The notes under the pieces are model-generated. The model ran no database searches and was not told the DNA's origin. It worked only from the letters and a program-made list of their open reading frames with translations. The position numbers and the translations under genes are program-made. Below, in pieces: positions 35,244 to 46,955 of a DNA stretch of 64,000 nucleotides (its first letter is position 1; each line of letters opens with the position of its first letter). The DNA comes from Lutraria lutraria (taxonomy: Eukaryota; Mollusca; Bivalvia; Venerida; Mactridae): assembly GCA_964023205.1 (NCBI GenBank), contig OZ026835.1:39343083-39407082 (forward strand), written 5' to 3'.

Positions 35244-35743
35244 TTTAAAGCATTTCGATAACTTATGGCAGACAATGAACCATATCAGTATTCATTGATT
35301 TTTTTAAAGCTCAATCCAGGCCCATTTTCTTTGCGTTAACAGTTGCGAACGTAAACTGATTGTAAACGTTGCCTTTCACCTTTTTGATAAACACGCCAAA
35401 CTTTTTAGGAGTATATTGTGTTTCTTCAAAAAAGGCAGGGCTTTTACGCTATTTGAACTCTTGTGAATTACAAATATATTTTAGTCAAATATATGTCAAC
35501 GTCGAAAATAATAGTTGACAAAGAGCTCACGAAGCAGTGACTAATATACAATATATTTTTCTTAGAGACGATTTGAAGACAAATTGTATCAGTTGTTTTT
35601 ACAAAACTAGTATCGCTTGACAGAAGTGTTGTATTAAACTTGTTCGAATATTTTGATGGATTCTACATAACAAAAAAATTGTGAAACAGCCTCTTGAGCA
35701 GATAAAACAGCTCAAACTATTTTTCTAAAATTAATCATACTAG
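35244..35743. other. No supported feature
   Basis: AT-rich spacer. Confidence 0.45.
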
Positions 35744-35897
35744 TACAGTCAAACGTGTGATTAAAGGCCACCATTGGAAATGTGACACGTATATTCGGAG
35801 GTCACTGTTTTCTAAATAATAAATAAGCTTTAAAACATAGATTAATTCACACGATGGCCTTTATACGGAGTTGGCCGTTAACACAGAGTTGACTGTA
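35744..35897. mobile_element. TA-type MITE F5 (154 bp)
   Basis: Begins TACAGTCAAACGTGTG and ends CACAGAGTTGACTGTA; terminal inverted repeats flanked by TA, with GGCCACC/TGGCC subterminal motifs. Non-coding, Tc1/mariner-type by its TA target. Confidence 0.8.
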
Positions 35898-36088
35898 CCA
35901 AGAAAAGATGAAACATTTTGTTGATCCGCTTTCGACAGCTCCATTTCTTTTATACTACTCTAGTTCTAAAATATCGTATATCACTAAGCCGATTAATGAT
36001 ATCGTGACGATTTTTGCTCGTACACCCGGGAAAGAGAAATCAATTATTTGGTTCCAAAATAACCTGTACATTATGTGTACGACATGTA

Positions 36089-36270
36089 TACAGTCAAACA
36101 TGTGGGTGCGGACCTCTCTGAAAAAAGGCCACCCTGCAAATAAAAGCCATTAATTTAAAACCGGTCATTGATCATCTAGGAATAAATGACTTCGAAATAA
36201 AGGCCACCTATCAATACTGGTAACATTTTGTCGTTCCCAGGGGTGGTCTTTGATCACGGGTTTGACTGTA
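36089..36270. mobile_element. TA-type MITE F5 (182 bp)
   Basis: Begins TACAGTCAAACATGTGGG and ends CACGGGTTTGACTGTA; interior AAAGGCCACC repeated near both ends. It lies only ~190 bp from the previous copy. The 81-codon ORF at 35908-36153 runs into it and is not a gene. Confidence 0.8.
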
Positions 36271-37016
36271 TATATCGTCTCAATTAATGAATTCCGAAAT
36301 AAGCTAAAACACAATCAAATGTCCGCTTCAGTAGACCTTATTGTGAAATAAATACCAAAGAAATGGAAAAAGTATTATTTGATTACGATTTTTAAAGTCC
36401 ATAATATAATAGCACAATATAATTATATTTAAATGAAACGTATATATTTAGATGTATGATCAATATTAAAAAGCAATGAATTAACACAAATCGCTTACCA
36501 TGGTATGTACGCATCTTGAAAACTGTTTTAAATTCCTGAACAATAGTTATTTTGGATCCTTTACTCCTCTAAACTAAATTGTGTTCAATTAAACTCTGTA
36601 TAAAGTTTTTTTTCACCGAAATTGTTTCGTGCGCTTGTATTAAATTTTAATCCATTGCTTCACTGTTGGCATCTAATTAACGGCATGTTATGTCAGTGTA
36701 TTAACTAGGCCCATAACAATAGCGTCATCGATACGTGCCCGTTATTTAATCAACCACCTCCATCATTATTCCACGCAACAACATGAATACAACTATATAA
36801 CAGTTTGATAGGGATTTTATAGTAGAATGATGGACAATTGCATAAACTGAACATAGAAATCGATCGTCGGCGAATGTCGCTCTACAAAAGCAGACGACAA
36901 GTTGGTTTAACAAATTCTGTCGCGTGGAACTGTAGCGCTGATGATCATGGAGACAAAATCAATGGCTTATCCTGACATTTACTAGTATTTTATATTGACC
37001 CTGGTCTTTCAGTTTT
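36271..37016. other. No supported feature
   Basis: Spacer with nothing recognised. Confidence 0.45.
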
Positions 37017-37252
37017 CGTTTAACGCCGTTTTCAACGATACGACGGTCTATTAGCACTGCCAGTTTTCACAGACTGTATTTTAACCTGTCCACAAGTAGC
37101 CGACAACTTTTCCACATATGGAGGAAAATCGACAGTTTTTTTTCAAATTTCAAATATTAAGAAGGGTATGACCTGCCGCGACTGGAATTCGAACACGGTT
37201 GCCAGGTTTCAAGTCCAACTCACTCAACACTTCCACTGGCCTAACAGGGGCC
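37017..37252 (-). repeat. tRNA-SINE, family F1 (best copy)
   Basis: On the minus strand: head GGCCAGTGGAAGTGTTGAG with box B GTGTTCGAATTCC, GTCGCGGCAGGTCATACCC, core TCGATTTTCCTCCATATGTG and GAAAAGTTGTCGGCTACTTG, tail GTTGAAAACGGCGTTAAACG. Confidence 0.85.
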
Positions 37253-37579
37253 TTAGTTTTAACAGCTTTTCTATACTAATTGTTAGACAATTCATAAGCT
37301 AATTTTTTTATAGAGCTTGAATGGTCAGATCAGAGTTTAGAGAATTCCTATATACAGGAAATATGGTTTGATCTTTGATGAATGCACCGCTATTGTATGA
37401 TTTCTTTCTTAGTCTAGCAGGTACGTTTCTTTTCTTATTTTGGCTTCATATGAGTGTATGAGTATACGATACACGACAGACATGTATACGAAAACCTGAT
37501 ACAATTCATGCATATAAATACTATATGGATGCTTATGATCAATTCACTTAGAACTGACATGAAAACTGTACCAACAATA

Positions 37580-38215
37580 GAAGGTTAAATCTATACACAG
37601 GATTTAAAACGTCTTTTACAATTGAGCATTATGTAAATGTTGTTAATATCTAAAGGTTAAGTATTATTTAGAGCTACTTCGCACAAACTTTATATCGAAA
37701 AGGGCAGGGAAATTGACGTGCCAAGAGAATAGAGTGTGTGCTTGTTTTGTAACAATGTTATTGAGGATGAATATCATTTTCTTATTTGTCCAAAATATCA
37801 CAAAATCTAAAAAACATAAAAATGTATTACAAAGTTAAGTATTACATTACTCCAAATAAATTAAGGTTTTATGCTCTCGTGTCAACAAAAGTGAAAATGA
37901 ATTAAAACATCTAGCCTTGTATTTATTTTATGCCATCAAGTTGAGTAATGAGAGTATCTCCTCAAATGTGAGTAGGTAAAATATGTGTTGCTTTATTCTA
38001 CTGGTGATTCTACTCATTTGTTAATTCCTATAAAAAATCCAGAACATTGTTCTGTTGTTATTTTTCGTACTTGTAACCGTTATCATTGATAGATAGATTT
38101 TTGTAAACCTGATGTTTACACCACTTCTGTCAATACATGTATGCGACATAATTTGTTAATGTACTCGTATATGGGCTGGAGGCCCTTTGTTCAATAAACT
38201 TACTTATTTTATTGG
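37580..38215 (+). pseudogene. Decayed LINE: RT C-terminal knuckle and 3' end
   Basis: Plus-strand reading gives LYTGFKTSFTIEHYVNVVN, then after a frame change CLFCNNVIEDEYHFLICP, a C-x2-C-x8-H-x3-C knuckle, then NELKHLALYLFYA. This is the usual C-terminal end of many LINE ORF2 proteins. An in-frame stop just before the knuckle (about 37732) and frameshifts show it is dead. It is followed by a 3' end with TATGGGCTGGAGGCCCTTTG and TTCAATAAACTTACTTA, typical of mollusc LINE tails. 5'-truncated; clade not assigned. Confidence 0.8.
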
Positions 38216-38584
38216 AATGATTACATTATTAGATTAAATCCGATCGAAGACCATGGCGGTTGACAATGGCTATACCAATATGATTGTGCCTTACTCGTTG
38301 TCTGTAATAGGTCGAGTACATTCATTATAATTATGAGTTATGTAAAGTGGTCTCCTTGATATGGTAGGTGATTAGGAGCTTATGAACCATTGCGGAGACC
38401 ATAACAACATATCTACATTTTCGTTACTTAATACTGGGTTTGTGTATCATCTAAGATAGCTAGGATTAAAAGGTGACGAGAATTGATAAAAAAACTAGAA
38501 CTTGTTCACAACTGCATACGTTCATTTTGATGAAAACTGTTTGTATTTAGCATTTACTATACGGCCCCGATTTATTCGATAATA

Positions 38585-38845
38585 ATTACTGGTTTAACAG
38601 AAGACAATAATGCTGTAACCTGAGAACTATATTACTGGTAAAACAAAAGGCAATAATACTGTCAACATAGCTGTATATTACTAGTATAATGCAGACAATT
38701 ATACTGTCAACTTGGCTGTACATTTCTTTTATAACAAGAGGTAATTATCCTGTCAATTGAGCTGTATATCACTAGTATAGCATAGACAATTGTACATTCA
38801 ACTAACCTGTATATTACTGGAGGACAGAAACAATTATAGTTTTAT
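38585..38845. repeat. 46-bp degenerate tandem repeat, ~5.5 copies
   Basis: ATTACT(A/G)GTATAAC-like starts recur at 38585, 38631, 38677, 38722, 38768 and 38813 (spacing 45-46), followed by ACAATTATACTGTCAAC. Confidence 0.85.
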
Positions 38846-38883
38846 TGTTAGTACACATATCTCTCCACATGACAACATGACTT

Positions 38884-39204
38884 TATTTGTTTGTTCGTTC
38901 GTTCGTTCGTTCGTTTGGGTTTGACGCCATTTTCAACATTATTTCAGTCATATGGAGGCGGACAGTTATCTTAACCAGCTTTTCTGGACTTCATTTAGGC
39001 ATTAACCAGTACTAACTACGTTCTATCCGCAACATTCTGCCAAGCTACCCCACATAATTCAGAGGTGGAGGACAAATCAACATAGGATGTAATATCTTCA
39101 GTCAAACTTGTCACGGACAGTGTGAGCCTCGCTCGGAGTTCAAACTCACAACCTCTCGATCAGTAGACAAATGATCTAACCACCGAGCTAGCCGGATGGG
39201 CTGA
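38884..39204 (-). repeat. tRNA-SINE, family F2 with (TTCG)n end
   Basis: On the minus strand: box A TAGCTCGGTGGTTAGATC, box B GTGAGTTTGAACTCC, core GTCCTCCACCTCTGAATTAT and GTGGGGTAGCTTGG, tail GTTGAAAATGGCGTCAAACC, ending in (CGAA)n. It aligns end to end with 33893-34184. Confidence 0.9.
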
Positions 39205-39984
39205 CAACAAGACTGACATTGTATTCAAAACTATTTGATTAAGAAACACTCATCTTGTTCGTTGTCTTGGCTTTCTTTAAATGAATGGAAAGACACGGCT
39301 TAGTAATAATTTTTTTTATCCCAAAAGCGCTCGCAAGGTTAATTGTTCATTGTTAATTACAGAAATATAGTTGGTCAGTGGCGATCAAAAAGAACACAGA
39401 GCGACCGACCAATTAATTAAAGTAAAAGCCCTTGAGTATATCGGAAGCAATTAAGTACGGTGAACGAAAAGGAAAATAAGATATAATTCTAAATATCAAG
39501 TGCCCCACAAATTTATGAACCTAACAAAGCAAGAGCCCACTAATTACTTAAGAAAATGACAGAGACATCATATAACACTTACCATTGACATCAAAAGTCT
39601 CGTGTGGATTCTGCCTTGGAGTAATCTGTCGGCCATGTTTTTTATATAGCGAAGCCAAAACGTTGGTCCATCCAGTTAAATTACATGGTGGACCTTAAAT
39701 TGTAAAGTATTCCCATTTATATCATCTTTGTAAGAATAATTTCGTCTTATTAAAGACTAAAGACAGTTACAAACATTTTATTTAATATCGAGTCAATTTC
39801 ATTGTACATAACGTATTACCATTACGCAATACTGTGGTTATTGATATATCTTTGCAGTTTGAGTATTTGAACAGCTTAATGTGGCAGTGTTGAGAAAAAA
39901 AATATAAGACGTTTTATATTCATAGATGCTCTGGGTATATATATTGCGCTGAGAAAGAACTTTAAATAAACAGAAGAGACAATC
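39205..39984. other. No supported feature
   Basis: Spacer with nothing recognised. Confidence 0.45.
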
Positions 39985-40563
39985 AAGATCTATGCAAGGC
40001 TACTACTGAACTTACAACAGAAAATGTCACATTGAAAGAAAACCTAGTTCACTAAAAATGTGGAAGTATGGAAGATAATGTGATATTAACAAACATTCCC
40101 ATCATGAAAGTGAAACTACTAAAGAGGTTCTTTTGGTCTTTGACTAAACTTAAACTACATAGCATCATGGTTGAAAGGAACCCATCACTTGAAAGGGAAA
40201 ACAGATAGAAAATTCGTTGGACCTGTTCAACCTCTACCAATCGTTATAAAGGATAGAGAGGACGTTCGGAGGTTCGGTAGACTGCTGGCTTGGACGAGAT
40301 ACGGAATACAATGTAGAACAGTGTAGAAAACGTTTGTATCCGCTACTCACACAGGTCAAGAAAGACGGGAAACGTGCCGTTCTTGTAAAGGATGGGCTCT
40401 TTTCGAACGTACAGAAGGTCATCCAGTTTCTTCCACGGAAAACAGGTCCAGTGTTTCAAAATCAGGTGACGAAGCTGCAAGAAGTTCCACGAACTCTATT
40501 CGTCGTTAAGAGAAACATGGTGATGGTACGAACACTCACCCAACGCCTTTATCTGTCGAGTTA
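39985..40563 (+). pseudogene. Decayed LINE ORF1-like (L1/RRM type) coding remnant
   Basis: Plus-strand pieces in the expected order but in shifting frames: coiled-coil-like TTELTTENVTLKENLVH, then a stop, GSMEDNVILTNIP, SETTKEVLLVF in another frame, then IKDREDVRRFGRLLAW, and CRKRLYPLLTQVKKDGKRAV. A coiled coil followed by an RRM-like 'NVI..NIP', 'KDRE.V...R' and 'LYP....K..GK.A.L' is the layout of L1-type ORF1 proteins, which bind RNA and coat the LINE transcript. Several frameshifts and stops make it non-functional. Minus-strand ORFs here are shadows. Confidence 0.6.
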
Positions 40564-41127
40564 AATGTGTGCAGATTTAGAAACAAATTATTACCTCCAG
40601 AATTTCATGAGACTATTTCTACATATTTTTGTGTTGTAATAAGTATTTACCGATAGAAAAATATGGTTAGGATAGGAATACAATAATAGAAAATATACAT
40701 TATGTGCACAAAATCAAATCGGCGCCGAATTTTATTATTTATTTCTGTAATCATTGTTCGCATTTTTTGTAATTATAGAAATTCTTTTAATTTTCAATCT
40801 TTAACTAGAAATATAATACATTTATGTGTTTCAAAATAGTATGAACACAGAAAATAGAAAGGAACGTGTGTAAATCCTTGTCTAAAATAGTGTAAGCTGT
40901 TACAAATTCACCAGACTAAGCCCCGTCACATTATATATTTCTTAAACACCACTTGAATCTTTTGTTTTCAACCATATAGCCTATATTACTTGAATGTAAG
41001 TGTTTATTTTCTTATTATACTCATTTCATAATTGTATTGTGCAGAGGTTAACACAACAAACTTGTAACTTAACATAACGTCTTAACTTTATTACTATTGA
41101 TTTCCATGGCTGAATGCAATGAAACAA
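40564..41127. other. No supported feature
   Basis: AT-rich spacer. Confidence 0.45.
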
Positions 41128-41308
41128 CAGTGCAACCTCTACAAAGCAACATCCTTTGGGAGAAGCAAAATTATACTGTTGTTGATAGCTTGTTGCTCTA
41201 GAGAAGTTGGATTAATATAATAGTTAAATGGTAAAGTTTGGAAAGATCATGCTGTTGTCGAAAGGAGGTTGTTGCTCAAGAGAGGGCCGCTGTGGAGACG
41301 TTGTACTG
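41128..41308. mobile_element. TA-type MITE F4, copy 1
   Basis: Begins CAGTGCAACCTCTACAAAGC and ends GGAGACGTTGTACTG; interior GGTTGTTGCTC and GAGAGGGCCGCTGTGG match 46498-46673. The TA flanks are decayed. The 69-codon ORF at 41228-41437 is not a gene. Confidence 0.75.
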
Positions 41309-42904
41309 CATTATGTAAATTATAAAAAAAATATATATCCTTGTGCAAAACTGCTGACGTTTGCAAAGTCTAACATGACTCACAATAAACAAGCTAATTC
41401 ATCATACAAATATAATCTGAATGTCGATTCACTCTAATAAGTGATCTCCACTGGATTGCATTTCTAAAATCTCTTTCGCATGTCAATGGACCGAGTTTAT
41501 CCATGGAAAGAACAGTCCATTAGCAAGCCCAATGCATGGTCGATATTTCATCAACAACTCGGAGACATTCGTGACAAAGTTGATAAATCTGTCATCACAG
41601 GGGACTTTACCACAATCAAACTATAATATGTTGCCCATATACTATTAAACATTAGCACTTATGCTATCATCCATGTGGGAGAATTTCAATGAACAGTGTT
41701 AGGATTCCACGCGAACTAGTGACGTCACAAAGTCATCGTAACAAACGCATCTTATGTCATTTAATTATTTAAACTAGGAAAACATCACGTGTTTTATTTT
41801 TCGTTTTCTGTTAAAACCGAAAGAAAATGTATAAACTCCATGCATAAAGAGCCACCTTCGGTTCAGAGTTTTGTTACTGTAGGTCCTCTACTTTTTTACT
41901 TATCTTGTCCAAACCGTTTGAAAAGTGTTGTGAAAATGAGTGTTATGTTTACATGGAAAACGGGAAAATTATCGGAGTAAAGGAGTCCTGAACAATCTGA
42001 CAGATTAGCATAAAAATGCATTACTGAAATTGTTATATGTACGAGACATTTACTGCAGAATTTCCATAAAATTTATATCTTGCCCAGTTGAACACGAAAG
42101 TTGTACTTGCAATACAATTGACCGTGATTCTTGACGGCAGCGATGATAGACTGGTTACACTAATTTAACATCTTTTGTTTGTGAATATCTTAGATTTGTT
42201 ACAAGAAATAACATCCTAATTCAGCCCGGTCTCACTTGGTTATATAGTGACTTTCATTAGCTAAAGGTTATCAGAATACCAAGTATACCAACACGACATG
42301 TAGTAACAGTAGTAGCATCAAGATCATAATGTCTGTGATTACTGAGCTTGGGTATATCTATATATCAAAGGATCACACAAAGTTTGGCTGCATGACAACT
42401 ATAATATTCACAACTCCTAAAAGTCGAAATATCGTATGACCAGTAAAAGCCTCACACTTTCTTTACAGACACATGCTAGGTACACATGTGTAGTCTAATA
42501 TATCAAATTAAGCATAGGCAGTCGTAGTTTTTTATGATATTAGCGTGTAGCCATAAGACAACAACTGTTGTTACTCAATCAGGTCATGATTTACTCCTGC
42601 CGTAATGAGCAAACATTATAAAGGTTTCTCTTATCAAATACCACCACGGACATTTAAGCATTTCGTCCGTCAGTGAGTTATCTGTGTAAAATTATTCTAC
42701 TTAAATACATACACACTTAACAACGTTTGAAATTAATGAACATATATCACGCACAAGTTTGTCCTTGTAGTTCCCCTGTCCCGCCCACCATCTTAATTAT
42801 CACACCAATTGCTCCCAAGTACACCTGGATCAATTGTTCCTTTTTATATATATTCTACAATTATTAACTAGTGAGCCATTGAATAATATAATGTAATAAA
42901 GTAT
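41309..42904. other. No gene called
   Basis: Chance-length ORFs only, including a 48-codon protein-like frame at 41480-41626 that is too short to support. Confidence 0.4.
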
Positions 42905-43020
42905 GGAAATTCATATTGGCTGAGTAATTTGTCCGAGGTTCGCTGTATTGGCCTGAGACCGTTAGGTTGAATGTCAACACAGCTGACCGAGGACAAAATA
43001 ACTCCGTCACTATGAATTTC
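42905..43020. repeat. 116-bp foldback (43-bp arms)
   Basis: GGAAATTCATATTGGCTGAG and TAATTTGTCC at the left pair with GGACAAAATAACTCCGTCAC and TATGAATTTC at the right. Confidence 0.75.
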
Positions 43021-44836
43021 ACTAATGAATCAGAATATTATTAACAGCTGTCTAATATTCGTTTGAAGAAAAATATCACAATCATTCAAGTACAACATTG
43101 AATTGCTGCTCATGTTTAGTAATAAATGGCAGTCTTTATTAATTTCTTTTCTTTTGCCTTCACTCGTATTGGGTTTAGTTTCAACAACCAATGAAAAGTC
43201 TGCATTTCATAATTCCATATAGTGCAGAGTTGTTTAACCAATGTAAATGTATGGAATCCCGTATTGCCGAGTTTTATCCGTATTTGCCGACTTTGTTCTC
43301 GTATTGCCCACAACTCCTTCGTAATGATTGTCGTTTTCTTCTAATTCCCCCTCAAATATTAGATATTAATTTATAAGCTTTGATATTCACCGACAGAATG
43401 AATGCCGTATTGACCGACGCAAGTAAGATGAATATATCACAAATAACGACGTTGATGACCTGATTCTATTTTTAGACTGGGAAATTCCCAAATCAAAATG
43501 TGTTTATTCAACATATATTGTAGAACACGGATGTATTACGAACAATATACGACTGACTGATACAGAAGGGATCTTAGGATTCCCTGGATGGTCTTACCGT
43601 CACATGCATCACAGTACTCATCAATGTAGTCAAGAAACAATCAGCATTGGAACTTGACACTCATTGAAAGAACTAAAATCTCGCGGGGATAACCAACATG
43701 TTACTGTCTCACACTAAAAAAACTTCGCGGGTTCACCAATATGATACTGTCTGCAACAAATGCATCACATGATTCAATCGATTTTACGTGTTACGTGAGT
43801 CTGTTCTGATCACCTTTGCACAATAAATATTGTCATAATATTATTATAACCAATATAGAATTCACAATCGAGGTGAATAACTGATTTCGGTTGCAAAGTT
43901 TAAGGACAATTATGAAGCAAGTTACAGAAACAATTTCGCTTATACGGATGTCTACGTTATGTCTCAACATCATTATTTCTCCATTAATGTTCCATTTATT
44001 GGTTTTTGACATATTACCTATTCACAAGTGTGTCTGCGTCATGTATATTTACTAGACGATATTCAGTCATTGTGGAAGTCAGTACGATTTTAATGAGCAT
44101 GTTTAGTTCATTTTTTTAAATTTTAATGAAGTACCTTAAAAAAAGACAATTCTGATCACTTTAATTTTATTTTAACACTCATAGGTTGAACTTTTAGTGG
44201 GAACAACAGACTAAGTTAATATTCAAACAATGATAAGTGTGTGTTAGTTTATTTATATCTGTCGTGATTGTACTTCTTTAGATATATTGTATACATGTAT
44301 AAAAGTAAAAAAATTACGCTCACCTGAGTATCGTCACACTAAGGGATAATTTAATCAAGGAAATTATTTGTCATGGTAAAAAGTTATCTCACGCAATTAT
44401 CAAGTAGTTATCAACTTATATAATGGCGGTATAATGATTATTTCTTCTTTATCATATTCTGGCTCTTTTTCATATTTTCAAGCGCACAGTATAGTAGTTA
44501 TAAAATATGACAAATGGTTTTGATTGAACAAATGTATCGGATAGAGCTTCAGATAGTTATTGAATTGCTTATATTTATTTATTATTGTATAGAAATCCGA
44601 AATCAGTCTGATTTACTGTTACCAACCCCTTATTCTGTTCTATTCATTGACAAAGCTATTATATAGACGTACGAGGAGGACGATACTTAATGACTTACAT
44701 GATGGATACATTATACACAGCAGAATATATAATAAAGGAAAGCATATAATGCAAAAAGAATATTCAATCATAAACCGCGAAATTACAATACTTTGATTTT
44801 AGTTTAATTACATTAGGGAGTTATTTTTCATTTGTT
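43021..44836. other. No gene; short repeats only
   Basis: A ~50-bp imperfect tandem pair lies at 43680-43760 (CGCGGG...ACTGTCT). 43438-43515 shares a block with 12646-12810. The rest is AT-rich spacer. Confidence 0.4.
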
Positions 44837-44965
44837 GCTTAACGGTATTTCAACAACCATGGCCATTTCAGGGCTGTCCCTATGGGAGGTAAGATACGGA
44901 ACCGAAGATCCGAGTAATTGTATCACTATTCTTATTTCGAATAGTTTTTCCTATAGTACATTACA
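44837..44965 (-). repeat. SINE family F3, partial
   Basis: On the minus strand: GGAAAAACTATTCGAAATAA, CTTACCTCCCATAGGGACAG, CCTGAAATGGCCATGG, tail ACCGTTAAGCAA. Head missing. Confidence 0.5.
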
Positions 44966-46096
44966 GAGTAATAACATAGACACTGTATGATCACTTATAG
45001 ATTTAACCATTCATACAAATTATTCTTCCATCGAACGATGTCATGAAATATGCATAGATTACATGCAGCTAATTTTGATGTATCTCATATAACGCATTGT
45101 TAACATTTAGAATAACACATTGTCATAAAAACTAGCACAGCAATAAACATTAAACAGTCAATATAAGCTTACATTGTTAAACATGATACACTCAACAATA
45201 GCTAAAGGTTTGTTCCTAGTAGTGGCACCCCTTTTAAAAGGGCCAGCCAAGTTGGCTTATGAGACATATATCTTTCATTCGCAAACCCCGTCTCTTTTTG
45301 CCGAGATGGGTCTACGGTAAGCATTATTTAACTATTTCAGAAAGACAAAATATTGCCTTCATTGACTGGTGGCCCATATCTGAAGATCGTTCCAAATAAT
45401 CATTAACGTCTATTAAAGGAGTGCATTTCGGACTTTACAGACGATTAAGATTAGCTTGCATAATTGTACTTACAGACAAACAATATAACGTGATATTTCT
45501 GTATAAAGAGACAGTCAACATTGCCGTATTAAAAGCTTGCATTGTTCTGATATTAGATGAACTACAGAAAAAGAATTCACATGTAGACCGTTTCAACATT
45601 AATCTATCTCATCATGAATATTTATTTTGAGAACAAGTTTTTAAATATTTGTTTCATCGATTCGACTTCTAAGGAGAAAAAATAATTCCAATTAACTACA
45701 TATTTTTAAGTATGCTACGTTGTCAAAAACTAAGTACAAAATTATGATGCACATTCAAGTTATTATAAAATAAAATCGACTGTTATTCAATTTAATCAAT
45801 CCTACGAGTATTAACTACCGACAAGTCGGTGTAACTTGTTGTCATATTTCAGACGTTAACTAAGTTATTTGATCATTTAATTAGCTGTATCATGAAGTTA
45901 CAATGGAGTTACAATCGATTATCTTCATGATACTGCATCATTATACAACATGTAATTGTAGCCTTCAAGATCATCCGATCAAGATTTCCTGATACAAATT
46001 TATGACGTGTGACTGCCTATATTTCCATGTTTTGATAAATACAAATGGAATATAACTAACATAAAGCGATTCTCAAATAAACTACTATTTCAAAAT
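44966..46096. other. No supported feature
   Basis: Spacer; a 69-codon plus frame at 45421-45630 is unsupported. Confidence 0.45.
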
Positions 46097-46276
46097 GCCG
46101 TCAAACATGTAAACAAAGGCCACCACAAAGCAAATAAAACTTGGCCTTTATTGACAGGTGACCTTTATTCGGATGTATTTTGTCCTAAATGATTAATTAT
46201 GTTTTTTTAAGAATGGCCTTGACCCACAGGATGACCTTTATTTGGAGGTGCTGGCTAACAAAGGTTTGACTAGTAT
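46097..46276. mobile_element. TA-type MITE F5
   Basis: GTCAAACATGTAAACAAAGG and CCACC at the left pair with GGAGGTGCTGGCTAACAAAG and GTTTGAC at the right. The terminal CAG/CTG is worn. Confidence 0.65.
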
Positions 46277-46497
46277 TCAATGACTGAAATTCGAAGCTTA
46301 TTAACACGCTGTTCCGAGCCAAACGTAACCATATCAACACAAAGTTCCAAGTTTGTAACAAATTTACAAGTGACGGACGAAGCTGTACAAAATGCATAAG
46401 TGACACAGCACAAAACGAACGGAATAAACAAAACAGAACTCACAGACAAATTAACCTAAGTCTTTATATATTGGGATGTGGTTTGTTATTGTATATA

Positions 46498-46673
46498 CAG
46501 TATAAACCTCTGTAGAGCAACACCCTGTGGGAACTGCAAATATTGGCCGTTGTTTAGAGGTTGCTCTATAGAGCTTAAATTTATAGCCTAAATATCAACT
46601 TTGGGAAATTTTGGAGGTGTTGTTATAGGCAGGTTGTTGCTCTACAGAGGGCCGCTCTGGAGAGGTTGTACTG
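46498..46673. mobile_element. TA-type MITE F4, copy 2 (176 bp)
   Basis: TA|CAGTATAAACCTCTGTAGAGC at the left; GCTCTGGAGAGGTTGTACTG|TA at the right. The intact TA duplication and terminal inverted repeats indicate a Tc1/mariner-type non-autonomous element. Confidence 0.85.
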
Positions 46674-46775
46674 TATTCAAATTTAAGACTCACTCATTCC
46701 TTTACTCAAGATATGGTTTCTCATAATCTCTATTTGGAGGGCCAGAACTCTCATTTGTAATTCTTCACACGTGTG

Positions 46776-46955
46776 CAGCGGCCGTGGTCAGTGAGTAATG
46801 CCCTGGACTTGTAACCTGCTCATCTGGTTTCGAATCCTGGTCGCGGCAAGTCCTATGAAAGATTGACAAGTAAGGTCGATTTATCTACATATGTGGAGAA
46901 GCTGTCAGCTCCTTGTGGAAGGGCAAGTTACTAATGGTTTGAATACAGGCCAGGA
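46776..46955 (+). repeat. tRNA-SINE, family F1, tail lost
   Basis: Box A region GTGGTCAGTGAGTAATGCCC, box B GGTTTCGAATCC, GGTCGCGGCAAGTCC, core TCGATTTATCTACATATGTG and GAGAAGCTGTCAGCTCC. The only plus-strand F1 copy with both boxes. Confidence 0.8.

Noticed and set aside
41480..41626. 48-codon ORF with protein-like composition
   Set aside because: Far too short to exceed chance; no acceptor upstream and no homology that I can name.
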